Notes under the pieces: model-generated
What the model was told of the DNA's origin: nothing
The model's database searches: none
What the model saw: the letters and a program-made list of their open reading frames with translations, nothing else
Shown: positions 29,369 to 40,581 of the stretch, one piece after another
How the letters are laid out: every line of letters begins with the position of its first letter
Position numbering within the stretch: the stretch's first letter is position 1
Made by a program: the position numbers and the translations under genes
Source: Aphanomyces cochlioides
Taxonomy: Eukaryota; Oomycota; Saprolegniomycetes; Saprolegniales; Verrucalvaceae
Assembly: GCA_019828595.1 (NCBI GenBank)
Contig: JAHQRK010000009.1
Location: 1,054,001-1,118,000 of the forward strand
Reading direction: 5' to 3'
DNA length: 64,000 nt

Positions 29369-32300
29369 TCATTTGAGATCTGTCGTCGTGGCTATAGATT
29401 GAAGTTCGCGGCGTCGCAGAGGATCAAGTCCACTCTTGAACGCGTTCACAACTCGGACTTGGGCGCGGACACGACGCAATCCACGCATCCAAAGCTCTTG
29501 ACTGCGAGCAGAAGCTGCCAAACGACGCATTTCGGCTTCGTTGTCTCGGGAAGCCGTGAATACACCAGGAAATGACGCAGATGTGATGGATCGCAGCACG
29601 AAACCCATAGGCAGCGACAATGCCCCGAGGCCTACGCAGATAAAGAACTGAGCGGTGGTCAGCATTTTGCAGCCAAATGCACGTCCGCCCAGCTGGCATA
29701 TGATCGCTTGAGCTCCCACTTGGAAGATGGAAATGCCGAGAAACATTTGGTTCCCCCAAAGCCCCTGAAAGATGTTCATCTCGTCGTGGATTTTACGGGC
29801 GTTCAACTCGTTGAAGAGCTGCAGGAAAACGAATGTGTTGAATACGATTGTGAAGTGCTGCGATGGCGGATTGCGTTCGCCCGGGGAGAGAATTTGATCG
29901 TTGCGACGACCGGGTGGAATGTCAAAAAGCCAATCGCCAGCAAATACCAGCACCAAGACAATCACGAGCTGGAAGACGCCTTGACCAACGATATGTTTGA
30001 CCATTTTCTTTGAGAGAAGGGCCTTCGTCCGAGGGTACGGCTTTCGCTTCAGCAGCATGTCGGTGGGTGGTTCAGTGGCTAGAGCCAACGATGCAAAGGT
30101 GTCCATGATCAAGTTCACCCAAAGCAGTTGGATGGCAGTCAAGGGAGATTCCTCCATCACAATTGCGCCGACGACAGCAACAGTAATAGCAACCAAGTTG
30201 ACCGTCAATTGAAATTGCAAAAACTTGGCAATCGAGTCATACACGTTGCGGCCCCACTTGACGGCGTTCACGATCGACTTGAAATTGTCGTCCATCAAGA
30301 TAATGTCCGATGCATCCTTGGCGACAGCAGTGCCGCAAATACCCATGGCAAAACCAACGTCGGCCTTCTTCAAAGCAGGAGCATCGTTGGTACCATCGCC
30401 AGTCACTGCCACCACTTGGGGTCCATGGGGAACCACATTCGATGAAATCAAGCCAGACACAAGCGTGTGCTTGTCCTTTGGACTCGAGCGAGCCAACACA
30501 CGAAGCATCGGCCAAATCTTGTCAAACTCGTCTTGCTTGATGGTCCCATTCGAGTCCAACACACGAGCTCGGAACGCCGACCCTTCCATCACCAACGACC
30601 CGTCATTCGGACTAATGATGCCACACTTCAGCGCGATCGACTTGGCCGTCGCAATGTTGTCTCCCGTCACCATGCGCACCACGATGCCAGCTTGGTTGCA
30701 CTGACGGATGGACTCGGGGACTTCTTCTCGGACAGGATCTTCGATGCCAACAATGCAGATGCAGGTCAAGTCCTTCTCAATGTCATCGTCCGACCACGAC
30801 TTGACGTCTTCAGGAGAGCCATCCACGTCACGGTATGCCAAACACAACGTGCGGTACGCTTGGTTGGCGTACTTGTCAATGATGGACTTTTGAATGGACT
30901 CTTGGTCTATCTTGTCGATTGGCGTTGTGTTGCCATCCAAGTTGAGTTTGGAAGTGCAGAGACCAAGGACGATTTCACTCGCGCCTTTGGTGAAGATGCG
31001 GCAACGAGTCGCCGAGAGGGGAACGACGACAGACATGCGCTTCTTGGCACTGCTGAACGTGATCATGTGGCAAATGGAGGCAGACTTGCGAACTTCTGGG
31101 TACTTGACTCCCATATCAGTGGCAAACTGGAGCAAGGCGCATTCCGTCTTGTTTCCCGTGTGTTCAGGTTGTGCCCCAACTTGTTTGGGTGGAAGGATTT
31201 CAGCCGTCGAGTTGATGCAGATGCTGTCGCAGAGGATCTGACGAGTCGTGGCTGAAGTTCGAAGAAGTAGTGAGGAAGCCACCGAGAACTCTTCAGTATC
31301 AAGGTACATCTGGACCACCGTCATGCGGTTGGTCGTGAGCGTGCCAGTCTTGTCGGAGCAAATGGTCGTGGCACTTCCCATGGTCTCACAGGCATCCAAG
31401 TGACGCACCAAGTTGTTGTCCTTGAGCATCTTCTTGACCGAAAAGGCGAGGGCGATCGTCACAGCAAGCGGCAAACCTTCAGGGATGGCCACGACCAAGA
31501 CAGTGATGGCAATGATAAAGAAATTGAGATATTCATCCACGCACTCTTTTGTCCATGGCTTTTTGTCAATGGCAAAACGCTGGACAGAGTATCGGATACA
31601 GAGTGCGACGAAGACGATGATGGCCATTGCCAAACCCAATTTTCCAATGAAGACAGTGAGGCGATCAAGTTTGCCTTGGAGAGGTGAGACCACTTCTTCT
31701 TCCTCCGGCGCTGGCTCAGTAGGAGGTGAAGGTTCGCGTGGAGTGACGACTTCAATGTAATCAGGGCGAAGTGTTTCATTGTTTGTCGCTGAAGTTGGTG
31801 GCGCCGGCTTGTTGGTTTTGCCGCGGATCAGCTTTGCGATAATGCCAGCTTGGGAGTTTTCACCGACGCAAATGACGAGCATCTTTCCAACGCCTTCCAT
31901 CACTTTCGTGCCTGACAAGAGGAAGGGAGCCGCCTTGCGGTCCTTTTTCAACAGAATCGATTCGCCCGTCATGGCACTCTCGTCAAGTTTCAAGTCGTTC
32001 TCGTCGAAGACAAGACCATCAGCTGGAATAATATCCCCCAAGTCGACACGGACAATGTCGCCCACCACCAAGCTGAACTTGCTAACCTCGGCAGGAGCGC
32101 CATTGCGGATCACTTTGATCTTTTCATCTTCCTTGACAGCATTCAAGGCGCGGAACTGCTTCTCCTTTTGGTAATCGTTGATAGCCGCGACGCTGGTAAC
32201 AATGAACACAGCGAGTAAAATAGATGCCCCTTCGATCCAATCTACGCTGGTGTCGTGTCCGATCGTGAGGCCAAGAACGAGCGACACAAGACCCGATGCA

Positions 32301-32609
32301 GTCAGGATCATGATCGTCATATCCTATCGTGGTTTCAGCTCCTGTCAAGACATCATGAGAACATACCTGCCATGCTTCCCACATGAGCTCGAGGATGGAC
32401 GTTGGCTTTTCAGGCTCGACATAATTTTTCCCGTACGTTGCTTCTCGTTTGGCCAAGTCGGTTGCGTTCCCTCCATCCAATCCCATATCCAAACTGACCC
32501 CAAGTTGACTCGCTACACCTTCGATGCCTCCCAGCGCCTCGAGGGCGATCGCAGCTTGCTCTTTCGGTGTTTCGACGAGGCGCACGAGGTCCAGCGTTAG
32601 CAGCCCCAT
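29369..32609 (-). CDS. PMCA-type Ca2+ ATPase, copy 6 (intron-containing, calmodulin-binding tail)
   Basis: Exon 1 is 32609-32367 and exon 2 is 32323-29369, joined across a 43-nt intron (GTATGT...GATAG) after residue 81; the product is 1065 residues. TGES, PEGLP, DKTGTLTTNRM (Asp405) and TGDGTNDAP are present. The C-terminal SQELWMRGLRRVRAQVRVV matches the calmodulin-binding helix of animal PMCAs. The cytosolic loop before M3 is Pro/Glu rich (PREPSPPTEPAPEEEEVV) rather than Asp/Lys rich. The central segment 30093-30887 is nearly identical to copies 3 and 4. Beyond 30887 it departs abruptly (DGNTTPIDKIDQESIQ), so this copy carries a shorter homogenised tract. Confidence 0.93.
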
Positions 32610-32747
32610 GTGAAAAAATGGAGTTTGATAGGCAAGATGAGATCCCCGGTGGTTTCGAATCTATTTTTAGAAGATCTTTCAAGAAGAAATCTTTGTCGAT
32701 TGTGTTGCCATAAGCACGACGTCGAGTCATATCTATATATTCACTTG

Positions 32748-35700
32748 TTAAGGTTGTTGAGCTGACAACTCAGTTGGGGCCATATCTCGAAGCTTACGGC
32801 CTAGTGCATGGATCACCGCGCAATTCTACATGGACATTAGTCGACTGCCGTTACATGATACAGTGTATACCTCAAAATCGGAGCCTAGAGTTGAGAGGAT
32901 GGAGCTTGCCACGGTCGGGCGAGCCGTGTGAAGGGTGTGGTAGGTTAGCACTGTGACGGCGTTTTCGATGAGGAAGAGGGCTGTTTCCTTGTCGAGCTCT
33001 TTTCGATAGAGAGCAATCCAAGCCTTGACGCATTCAAGCCACTCTTGGTCACTCTCCAAGACTTGAATGGCTAGGAAATCGCTCTTGATCTTGAGAGGCG
33101 AGTCCCAGCTGAGCATGCGTATGCGGCAATACGCCACCGACTGACACAAGAGGAAACGAGTTGCATCCCATTTGCATTGGTCAAAGAGACTTGTGATGGC
33201 TACTGGAGCAGAAACGGACACAGCCACATCGGCTTGCTCTTGTTCCGACACAGTGCGTGGCACGATGTTGCTCCACCATCCACTGAAGGCGCCAATATCC
33301 CGTCCATAGTACGAAACTATATGGACTAGTTTCTGTGTGAGTTTGGCCACTTTAGGAGCGCCAAGAAGTGGATCTAATAGCTTTGGATGAGCTGCCACAG
33401 TGCGGAGTAGAAGGGCAACTTGGGAGGTTTCCACGAGGCGCTGTAGCGATGGATAGTGCACTTCAAGATTGAGAGCACCGCTGATCAGCTTAATATGCTT
33501 CTGGAGGAAGATCAACACTGCTTGAATGCACTCCGTGTTCTCTGGTAGAGACGTCGTGAGGGCGGCAAGCAATCGGAGGATGGGCAACCACTTTTGATAA
33601 TATGTCTGTTCGGCAGCTAGCCAGCTTTCCATGTCATGGATCCATTGCGGCCGTTGAAGGGGAAACGTTGTGCATTGCATGAGCGTACGAAGAAGGCCAC
33701 CTCTGAGGAGCGTCAAAGCTCCTTCGTGCGTCTGGGCTAGCTGAATGAAGAAGGACACAATTGAATCAACCAAGCCATCTTGGTTTGCTTCGCAAAGCTG
33801 AAAGAACAAGCTGCAAAGGTGTGGCATTGCTGGAGGCAAGTGACGGAGTAGTGAAATTCGGCCATTCGACGAGCTGCTGAGGATCAAACTGAGCACATTC
33901 AAGGCCAGTCCCATGTTGAGTGGCTCCGTCCCCTCGCTTGCGTCTCGGCACAAGATTGATAGAAATCCATCGTTCCAGATCACTTGATCCAAGAGAGTGG
34001 GTTCTTGGGCCACAAACACCAAATGGCTGAGTACTTCGCGACCAGGAGTATCGGATTTCCTCTCTTCCTGACCATAGCGGGTCAAATGCAAGAACGAAGA
34101 GTAGAGCCAACTGCGTGCACGACGAGCTGCAGTCGGGTTGCCCGTTGTATGCAACGTCAACCCGGTTAATTCGATTGTGTTTTGGATGAGCTCCATGCGT
34201 TGGTAAGATGAGAGAGCTGTAGAGGCATTATTTGCTCGGAGCGCACGAGATTGAAAACTGAGAGTCACGCTCACTTTGGCCAACAATTCCACCAAATGTG
34301 CCACTGCATCTCTGGTTTTCGATTTAGCAAGGATGGCTTGCCACAGTTGGTACAAATCTTTCGTCTGCAAATGGTGATCAACGACGAGAACTTGAACAAG
34401 AGCACTCCAAGCTTCCAAGGCCTGAGCTTCAACAGAGATATGCTCCGAATAACGGTTCCAGCTCAAGGCCCATACAATAAGAGGGGAGGAGGCGTCGGCC
34501 TGCAAAGCCGCTTGGAACTTCACAATGTCGACGAATAAGCGTTGATCTTGCTCCATCGAACACTGATCAGCAAGTTTCAAGCCTGCATCGTCCATTGGCA
34601 TGACAGGCGGAACATGAACAAAGCTGGTCGCATCGAGCACAGATAGCAAAGTTGGCACAGGGCTTTTAAATAGGTTGATCTTCTTGGTTTGGAAGGCATA
34701 GAGTGCCAAATCTTGCAGGAGCCATCGACGAATGTTAATCAACGCCAAAATATCTCGATGAGCTGTCATTTGGTGCTGAATGGCCAATAGCGTTGGGAGA
34801 GTTTGAACCTGGCGTGCAAAGAAGCCTTCGAGATGCCCCACGACGTTCAGAGCAGGTGAAGAAACAACTTTGTGGAGCAAGTGATGAGCACGTTCAGCCA
34901 ATCTTGGCTGCGTGTGGACAAAGTTCAAATTGTCGAGCACGAGCAAAAGAGCATCCATGCAGTTATTTGCGTCCAATTCCATCAACAGCATAGTCGAGAT
35001 GTTGGGAATTGGCTTGCTTATGTTTTCAACAAGTAGTTCGAGAACAACTTCCTTCGCATCGGAACTTGATTCCTCCATGATGACCGAGACATAGCCATCA
35101 CGAATATCTTGGTCAGCACCATGGTCTTGGAACAATTGAACTAAAGGAGTTGGGGGAAGTTGAGTGCTCAAATAACGTAGTAGCTTTGCCGATAGGGTAG
35201 AGATGGTTGACGACGAACCGTACTTGATGTAGTTTGTCATCGTGACGAGATGGCGAGGAGTTCGAACCAAAAGTCGGTGCAAAGGCTCGACGACAATTTC
35301 AAGAGCACTGGATCGCATTGAACTCACGAATTGTGCTTCCAATTGAAAGACGCGATGGATAATTCCAAGAGCCAAGCCCACACAGTTTTCTTGGACTGAA
35401 ATGAGAGGAGTCGAGCTGAGAGACACTTCTTGTACCAATTGCAAACACAAATCTGTCGTGTATTTGATCTGTGTGGCTTCGCTCGTGCTTTCCAAATGGT
35501 CTACTGACAGCTCCGTCGTCAAAAGCTGGAATAATTTACGCAACACTGGACTATCAGTGAGGAATTTGGTCATGAGTGTAAATCCCAGAGTCTTCGGTTT
35601 GTTGTAATACTTATCATTCTTGGTGAAGCCCAAGTGAGGATTTAAGACGACGAATTCATCCTTGAAGTCAGCAGGAATAATTGAGTAGGTCTTGAGGACT

Positions 35701-38059
35701 TGATCAAATAGAAGGAGACACTGCTCCAAAATCTGCCATTTTTCGACTTCAACATCGTATTCGCGACCATCAGCTTTTAAGAATACGTGGAGCACAAAAT
35801 CCAAGTACGGTTGCGCTCCAGGGACACGATAGCTGGCACCACAATCTTCGGGGAACTCAAATGGAAAGACTTTGCCAAGCAATTTCAAAAATCCCAGTGT
35901 CGCTGGGTATCTTCGTTGCATCGACTCGATTTGCTCCAACTCAAACAAAATACCTTGGTTCGGTGGGGCTGAAGGGGCCGTGAGTAAAATTTGCGCAGAT
36001 TCTAAATGCTGCCACATCAATTGGCCCATGGGGGCTGACGTCACAAATGAAGCCAAGGTGTCCATCACTGCACCTTTGAGGATCGATGGGATCGGGCAAC
36101 GAACAAATCCGAGAAAAAGGAGAAGTACGTTGACATCAGGCCAGTCCAAGAAGTAGTGGACTATGCCTTCGTCGTGAACCATAGTTTGAAAAATGTGAAA
36201 CATGGCTTCAAGTGCATCCACTTCTACAGATGAAAACTTATGGAGATTGGTACCGGTAGTAATCTTTGCACCCTGAGGAGCTCCCATTGGATGACTATCT
36301 GGCATTAAAAGGCGCCTGTAGCTCTCGATAGCTGAAAAGAACCGTTTCCAAGTGACAGGAGGTGGGCTGTCCTTGATGTGCTTGTACGCTGCGGCGGGGT
36401 TGCCTTCACCAGACACTGCAAGGAAATGCATGTAGGCGATACGAGCGCGTTCATTGCTTGCAGACAGCTCGGTGCACTTTCCGACAAAGGTATTCACCAA
36501 TGGAGTGTTCCAGCATGTAGCAGCCAAAGGCGGACAATGCTTACATAGGTGGGTGACCCAATCCATGAGATCTTGAATTCCGTCTCCAGTTGTTGTTGCA
36601 CTCAATGCAGGCTCAGGGGCGTTGTCGGACGATGGCATTTGAGAGGTAAAAAAGTGTTGAGAGTAATGCACAAAGACGTCTTGGAAAGCTGCGTAATAGA
36701 GCGTTGCGAGGGTATCCTTTGAAGGAGGGGCAAAGGGAAGAAGGGCCTTGGTGAGGAAGGAAAAACAGTTGGCTTCAATGACTTCCTTGTGGAAGCTAGA
36801 GACGCGGGGATCACTAAACTGGATCTTGGCAAGGAATGTGACGTAGTGCAGTCCAATAACGCCTTGAAATTTGTCGATCTTTGGGCCTTGAGGTTGCCAT
36901 TTGTCTTGAAGGACCAAAGAGTTGAGCTCTTGAACAACCGAAGAAGGGAGAAGAGGCTCAGGACTTTGAGATAGTTCGCCAGTATTGCGATTGTATCGTA
37001 GTGAGTCCTATGTTGATGGTCAGAGACCACATGCGCCATTATATGAGTACGGACCTTGAGCAAGGTGTTAGCTACGGTGGCTTGAATAAAGTTGAGAGAA
37101 TGCAAAAGAGACGCAACTTCCTTGGCATCAAAAGGCAAAGTGTCAACGGACGACCCAAGTCCCAAAACGCTCTGCAATGTGGAAGAAATATGTGCACGAA
37201 CACTGTCCAAGCGACCAGAGTAAGTTTTGCACAAAGAGATAATTGCTTTGACTTCAGCAGGCACGACATGGACACTCGCAGATATGATAAAGAGAACTTC
37301 TGCAATCGTTTTTTGCCATTGAATAGCAAACTTTTGAACAGCCGTTCGTTTGAAAAATGCAGGGAGCACGTCTGTCAACAGTCGGATCAGCTTACCCACT
37401 AAATCTTCACGCAAGAGACTGTTGGTATCTATGGTTGTAGCACATGAGAAACATTTTTGAGCAGCATGGTACGTACATGTGACGATAATGTCCTTCTTCT
37501 CAAAAGGGACAGATGGGTCAATTTCCGCACGGAAAAGTTGATTCAGGGTGGAGAGAACTGCACTGGTTTCCTGCAACACAAACTCACGCGCTGCGCGAGG
37601 TACATCGTCTTGGATGGAGTCTTTGGGGAGACGATTTCGTTGTGCAACAAGTTGGCGGTTTTCTGGCTGACTCGCGAGAATCCAATACTTCAAGCACGAC
37701 GCTTCCGAGAGGTGGAGATCATCAGACATTTGAATCACTTGTTGTTGGATCGAAGGGTTCACAGGCAAGGCAGTCGGATTTGGATATCCATCTTGACGGA
37801 CTCGAATGCTTCCTTTCGCCAGTTGTGTGCGTTGAGCAGGCGCTGGGGCCTCTCCGTCCAAAAACTGCAGTGGAGCCAATAGCAATGGCTTCGAGGTCTC
37901 CAAAAGCTGGACAATCTCGTCCGAGAACTCGATCTGTGGAAGAAGAGCCAAGTTGACTTCTTTTTCTAGCTCATGGCCACGCAGGCTTCCAACATCCACG
38001 AGCAGAACATCATCTTGGATCGCCGTGGTTGGTCCACTCGCACTTGCCATATCGCGCAT
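32748..38059 (-). CDS. NUP205: NUP205/NUP192-type inner-ring nucleoporin, 4 exons
   Basis: Exons 38059-37477, 37428-37055, 37007-32871 and 32825-32748 give 1723 residues. The introns are 48, 47 and 45 nt; the second has the weaker donor GTCCGT, and the last would otherwise end the protein early at a TAG. The protein is an all-helical solenoid. Recognised family segments include QPENRQLVAQRNRLPKDSI near the N-terminus, LQDKWQPQGPKIDKFQGVIG, FLDWPDVNVLLLFLGF, RRYPATLGFLKLLGKVFP and PYLDFVLHVFLKADGR. NUP205/192 scaffolds the inner ring of the nuclear pore with NUP93 and NUP155. Length fits the family (about 1650-2010). The start is the first in-frame ATG; a second ATG follows three codons later. 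Confidence 0.9.
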
Positions 38060-38234
38060 TGATGTATGGACGGCAACCTGGAATTTGAATATTTGCCACA
38101 AAATTTATTGATTTATAGCCAATAAAAATTGCTTATTTCAGTTATTTTAGCCAATGAAACCTATGTAAATTATTTATTTTAGCCAATTAAATTTAAGAAT
38201 TTAATTTCGAGTGGACACCACCAGTGACACCTCC
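38060..38234. promoter_or_regulatory. Divergent promoter with three CCAAT boxes
   Basis: The 175 nt between two divergent start codons contain three copies of a TAGCCAAT-type element: CCAAT at 38119-38123, 38151-38155 and 38183-38187. They are spaced exactly 32 nt apart, in the same orientation, within AT-rich DNA. CCAAT boxes bind NF-Y in eukaryotes; function here is inferred from sequence and position. Confidence 0.65.
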
Positions 38235-38705
38235 ATGTTCCGCTCCAAGACAGTATTGCACGTCCTTCTCAATGACGGCGACTCTAAGCACGTCGTGCCC
38301 CTCACAATATATATATCTCCTGAGAACGACCTCGATTGGTTCAACAAAACAGCGCCGGACCCAACGTACTTTGAACAAATTGTTGATTGTCTCCAACACG
38401 ATGAGTGGGCGGCGCTTCAGTCCCAAATACAAGCTTTGACCCAACCATCCAAGAAATCGGACGCTTCAGCGTTTTCATCATCGCGCGAAATCCTCTTGGA
38501 TGCTATCAAGTTTACATACGAAGTTCGACCAAACGCCAGGTCGTACAATGTGCTTTCACCCCAAACTGACGATCGAATTTCACCGATTCCGATGGCGTCG
38601 TTTGAAATGATCGTCCGTTGCTATCCCAAACACGTAAATATCCCAAGCATGGGCCAGGACCCTCAGCCTGCAATCACAGCTTTTTTCAAACCGGACGATA
38701 ATTAG
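38235..38705 (+). CDS. Small protein with C-terminal PCNA-interacting (PIP) box
   Basis: A 156-residue single-exon gene from ATG 38235; the frame is open upstream but without an earlier ATG. The body (KTVLHVLLNDGDSKHVVPL, then a helical Gln-rich segment) is not a family I know. The last ten residues, QPAITAFFKPDDN without its final three, fit the PIP-box consensus Q-x-x-[ILM]-x-x-[FY]-[FY] exactly. A PIP box at the extreme end of a small protein is typical of PCNA clients in replication and repair, such as polymerase accessory subunits and RNase H2 subunits. I cannot say which, and a chance match is possible. The gene is convergent with TRM13 (20 nt between stops) and divergent from NUP205. 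Confidence 0.75.
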   Translation: MFRSKTVLHVLLNDGDSKHVVPLTIYISPENDLDWFNKTAPDPTYFEQIVDCLQHDEWAALQSQIQALTQPSKKSDASAFSSSREILLDAIKFTYEVRPNARSYNVLSPQTDDRISPIPMASFEMIVRCYPKHVNIPSMGQDPQPAITAFFKPDDN

Positions 38706-38725
38706 TACCGCTCAAGAGTGGCGTC

Positions 38726-40451
38726 TTATTTGGCACTGTCGGTTGATGGATCGCGCCGCCACGCCAGGAGCAAGCAGTTCTCCAAGCTCTCCGATTCTTC
38801 GCAATAGTGGACCAACTCAGCACAGAGACCAAGCTGCCGTAAATAGTGGACGCGGCCCATATCAAACAAACGTTTGCATTTGCGACCAAGCGCAGTACGC
38901 TCTTCCCGGCTACAGTCAAATGAATGAACAAATAGTAGCTCCAGCGCCGTCTACCTCCATCCAAGGACTGTTTCAACTGCGTCGCCTTCCGTGCCCATGC
39001 CGCAAGTAGCCCATCCTGATAATGGAATCATCAATTTGAACTCTGCTGACGAGAAACCCTACACCAGAACCGCATTACAACTGTTTTGTTTGTTGTATTT
39101 TCCTTACCATGTCAAGGAAGTATTGTGGATTCACGTAGTCTTCCCAAGAGCAAGCATGATGACAGCAGAGAGCTACAATCCACACAAGCATCAGTGGAAT
39201 TCAGTGAAAGATGCTAAGGTACCAATAGCCAAACCGACGAGGTGGGGGCTCATGACTGACGGAGCGACTGGAGGCAACGTGTTAGCAAGAGCTCGCAACG
39301 ACAAGTCTGTGGCAACACCGCACAAGTGCTTGGAGAGACACACGACGGGTTTCAATGCAACTTGCTCCATGCCTGCGAGTTTTAAGTGACGAATGTCAAT
39401 CTTGGCGCGAGTGCAAGTGTTCTCTGTCGCAATGTACTGGTCGGCCTACCAGGAGAATTGAGTCTTGCAGTCTAGGACAAGGTTGTGTACTTTGCCACGG
39501 GATCCTGCTCGGTCAATGAGCACAAATGGTGACGCCGGGTACATTTGAGTTAGCGCAAGGGACAACATGGCACGACCAGCGCCAAGCTCAACGTAGACAT
39601 TGGCGGGATGAAGGAGGTGCTTGGCTTCCATGTGACCTAGGATTGACGCTTGCTGCTGAATATGGCGCAGAACACTGTGTGCAGCGCCAGATGCTTGCTT
39701 TTGCTCGAGTAGGACGGTGCACGAGTCATGCTTGAGTGTCTGAGTTGGGATGGCCGCGACGTGCGTATCAAATGCAGTGGCGATCTTCGTTGCCAAAGCA
39801 TTAAAGTCCATTTTAGCCTGATTGAACGTGATGATCAGAGATGTAATCAAGTCGAACCAGAGTTTGGAAGAGACTGGCTTGCTTTGCTTGGGATGGCTCT
39901 GAATGGTCTTGGTCTTCCGTGGTATCGGCGTTTGCTGGTGTGTCCACAGGTTCAGCAGTCGAAGGTGTTGAATGCGTTCCAGAGTTTATGTTGAACGAGT
40001 AGTACGGAAGACTTCGCATGGCTTCTGCCTCTTTGAGCTTATTGCAAATCTATTCACCATAACACAGTAAGCAATGTGATTCATGATTGTGTCAGACACC
40101 TCAAGATGCTTTTTCAAATCGAAGAGATAAACAGTGTGAGTGGGATCCAACGTGCATGGCACACGCTTTCGCATTTCTTCCTTGTACTTCTTGCTCTTCT
40201 GACTCACAACACCCTCTTCGCCCACAATGTGGTTGCCACAGTACAAAGATCCTTCCACTCTGTCACAAAGCCATCCATGAGATCAATCACAAGCTCTTGC
40301 CAAAATACCTTGCAACGTTGCAATATCGCTTCTTTCTCTCCAGTTTGAACATGCACTGTGTCCATTCGCCATCTTTCATAGCCTTCGACTTCTCTCGCTT
40401 TCGTTTGTTGCGTTCACTGACTGGAGCATTCGCCGGTGGTGGTTGCTCCAT
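38726..40451 (-). CDS. TRM13: TRM13 tRNA 2'-O-methyltransferase, 8 exons
   Basis: Eight exons: 40451-40309, 40259-40100, 40049-39858, 39817-39491, 39445-39223, 39172-39108, 39058-38955, 38909-38726. The seven introns are 40-50 nt, and the product is 465 residues. The N-terminus has the TRM13-type CCCH finger (CMFKLERKKRYC...YCGNH) followed by a U11-48K-like CHHC finger (VPCTLDPTHTVY...KKHLEIC). The methyltransferase core shows the SAM motif YVELGAGRAMLS, FVLIDRAGSRGK, the family signature SKHLCGVATDLSLR, then LCCHHACSWEDYV and a conserved C-terminal SRE-x-R...DMGRVHYLR block. TRM13 methylates the ribose at position 4 of the acceptor stem in tRNA-Gly, tRNA-Pro and tRNA-His in yeast. All domains fall into place only after splicing, which supports the exon model. 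Confidence 0.93.
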
Positions 40452-40581
40452 CTTGGCTCAACCTTTTCAAGGAATGGCCGCGGTCAGCGGGGTTCAGGGG
40501 TTAGGGCTTCGGGGTGTAGGGGTTAAGGGTTGAAGGGGTTTCTTGACACTATTATCCGGACATTGGCCATCAACAACTTCC
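40452..40581. promoter_or_regulatory. Divergent promoter TRM13/IMPACT with G-quadruplex motif and TATCCGG site
   Basis: Only 130 nt separate the two start codons. The plus strand from about 40489 to 40538 carries at least five runs of three or four G separated by loops of 3-5 nt, a strong potential G-quadruplex. Just after it, ATTATCCGGACATTGG (40551-40566) includes the TATCCGG motif seen at other promoters in this window. Confidence 0.6.

Noticed and set aside
40490..40540. Interstitial telomere repeat (GGGGTTAGGG-like)
   Set aside because: The units are irregular and only one TTAGGG is present; better described as a G-rich tract.
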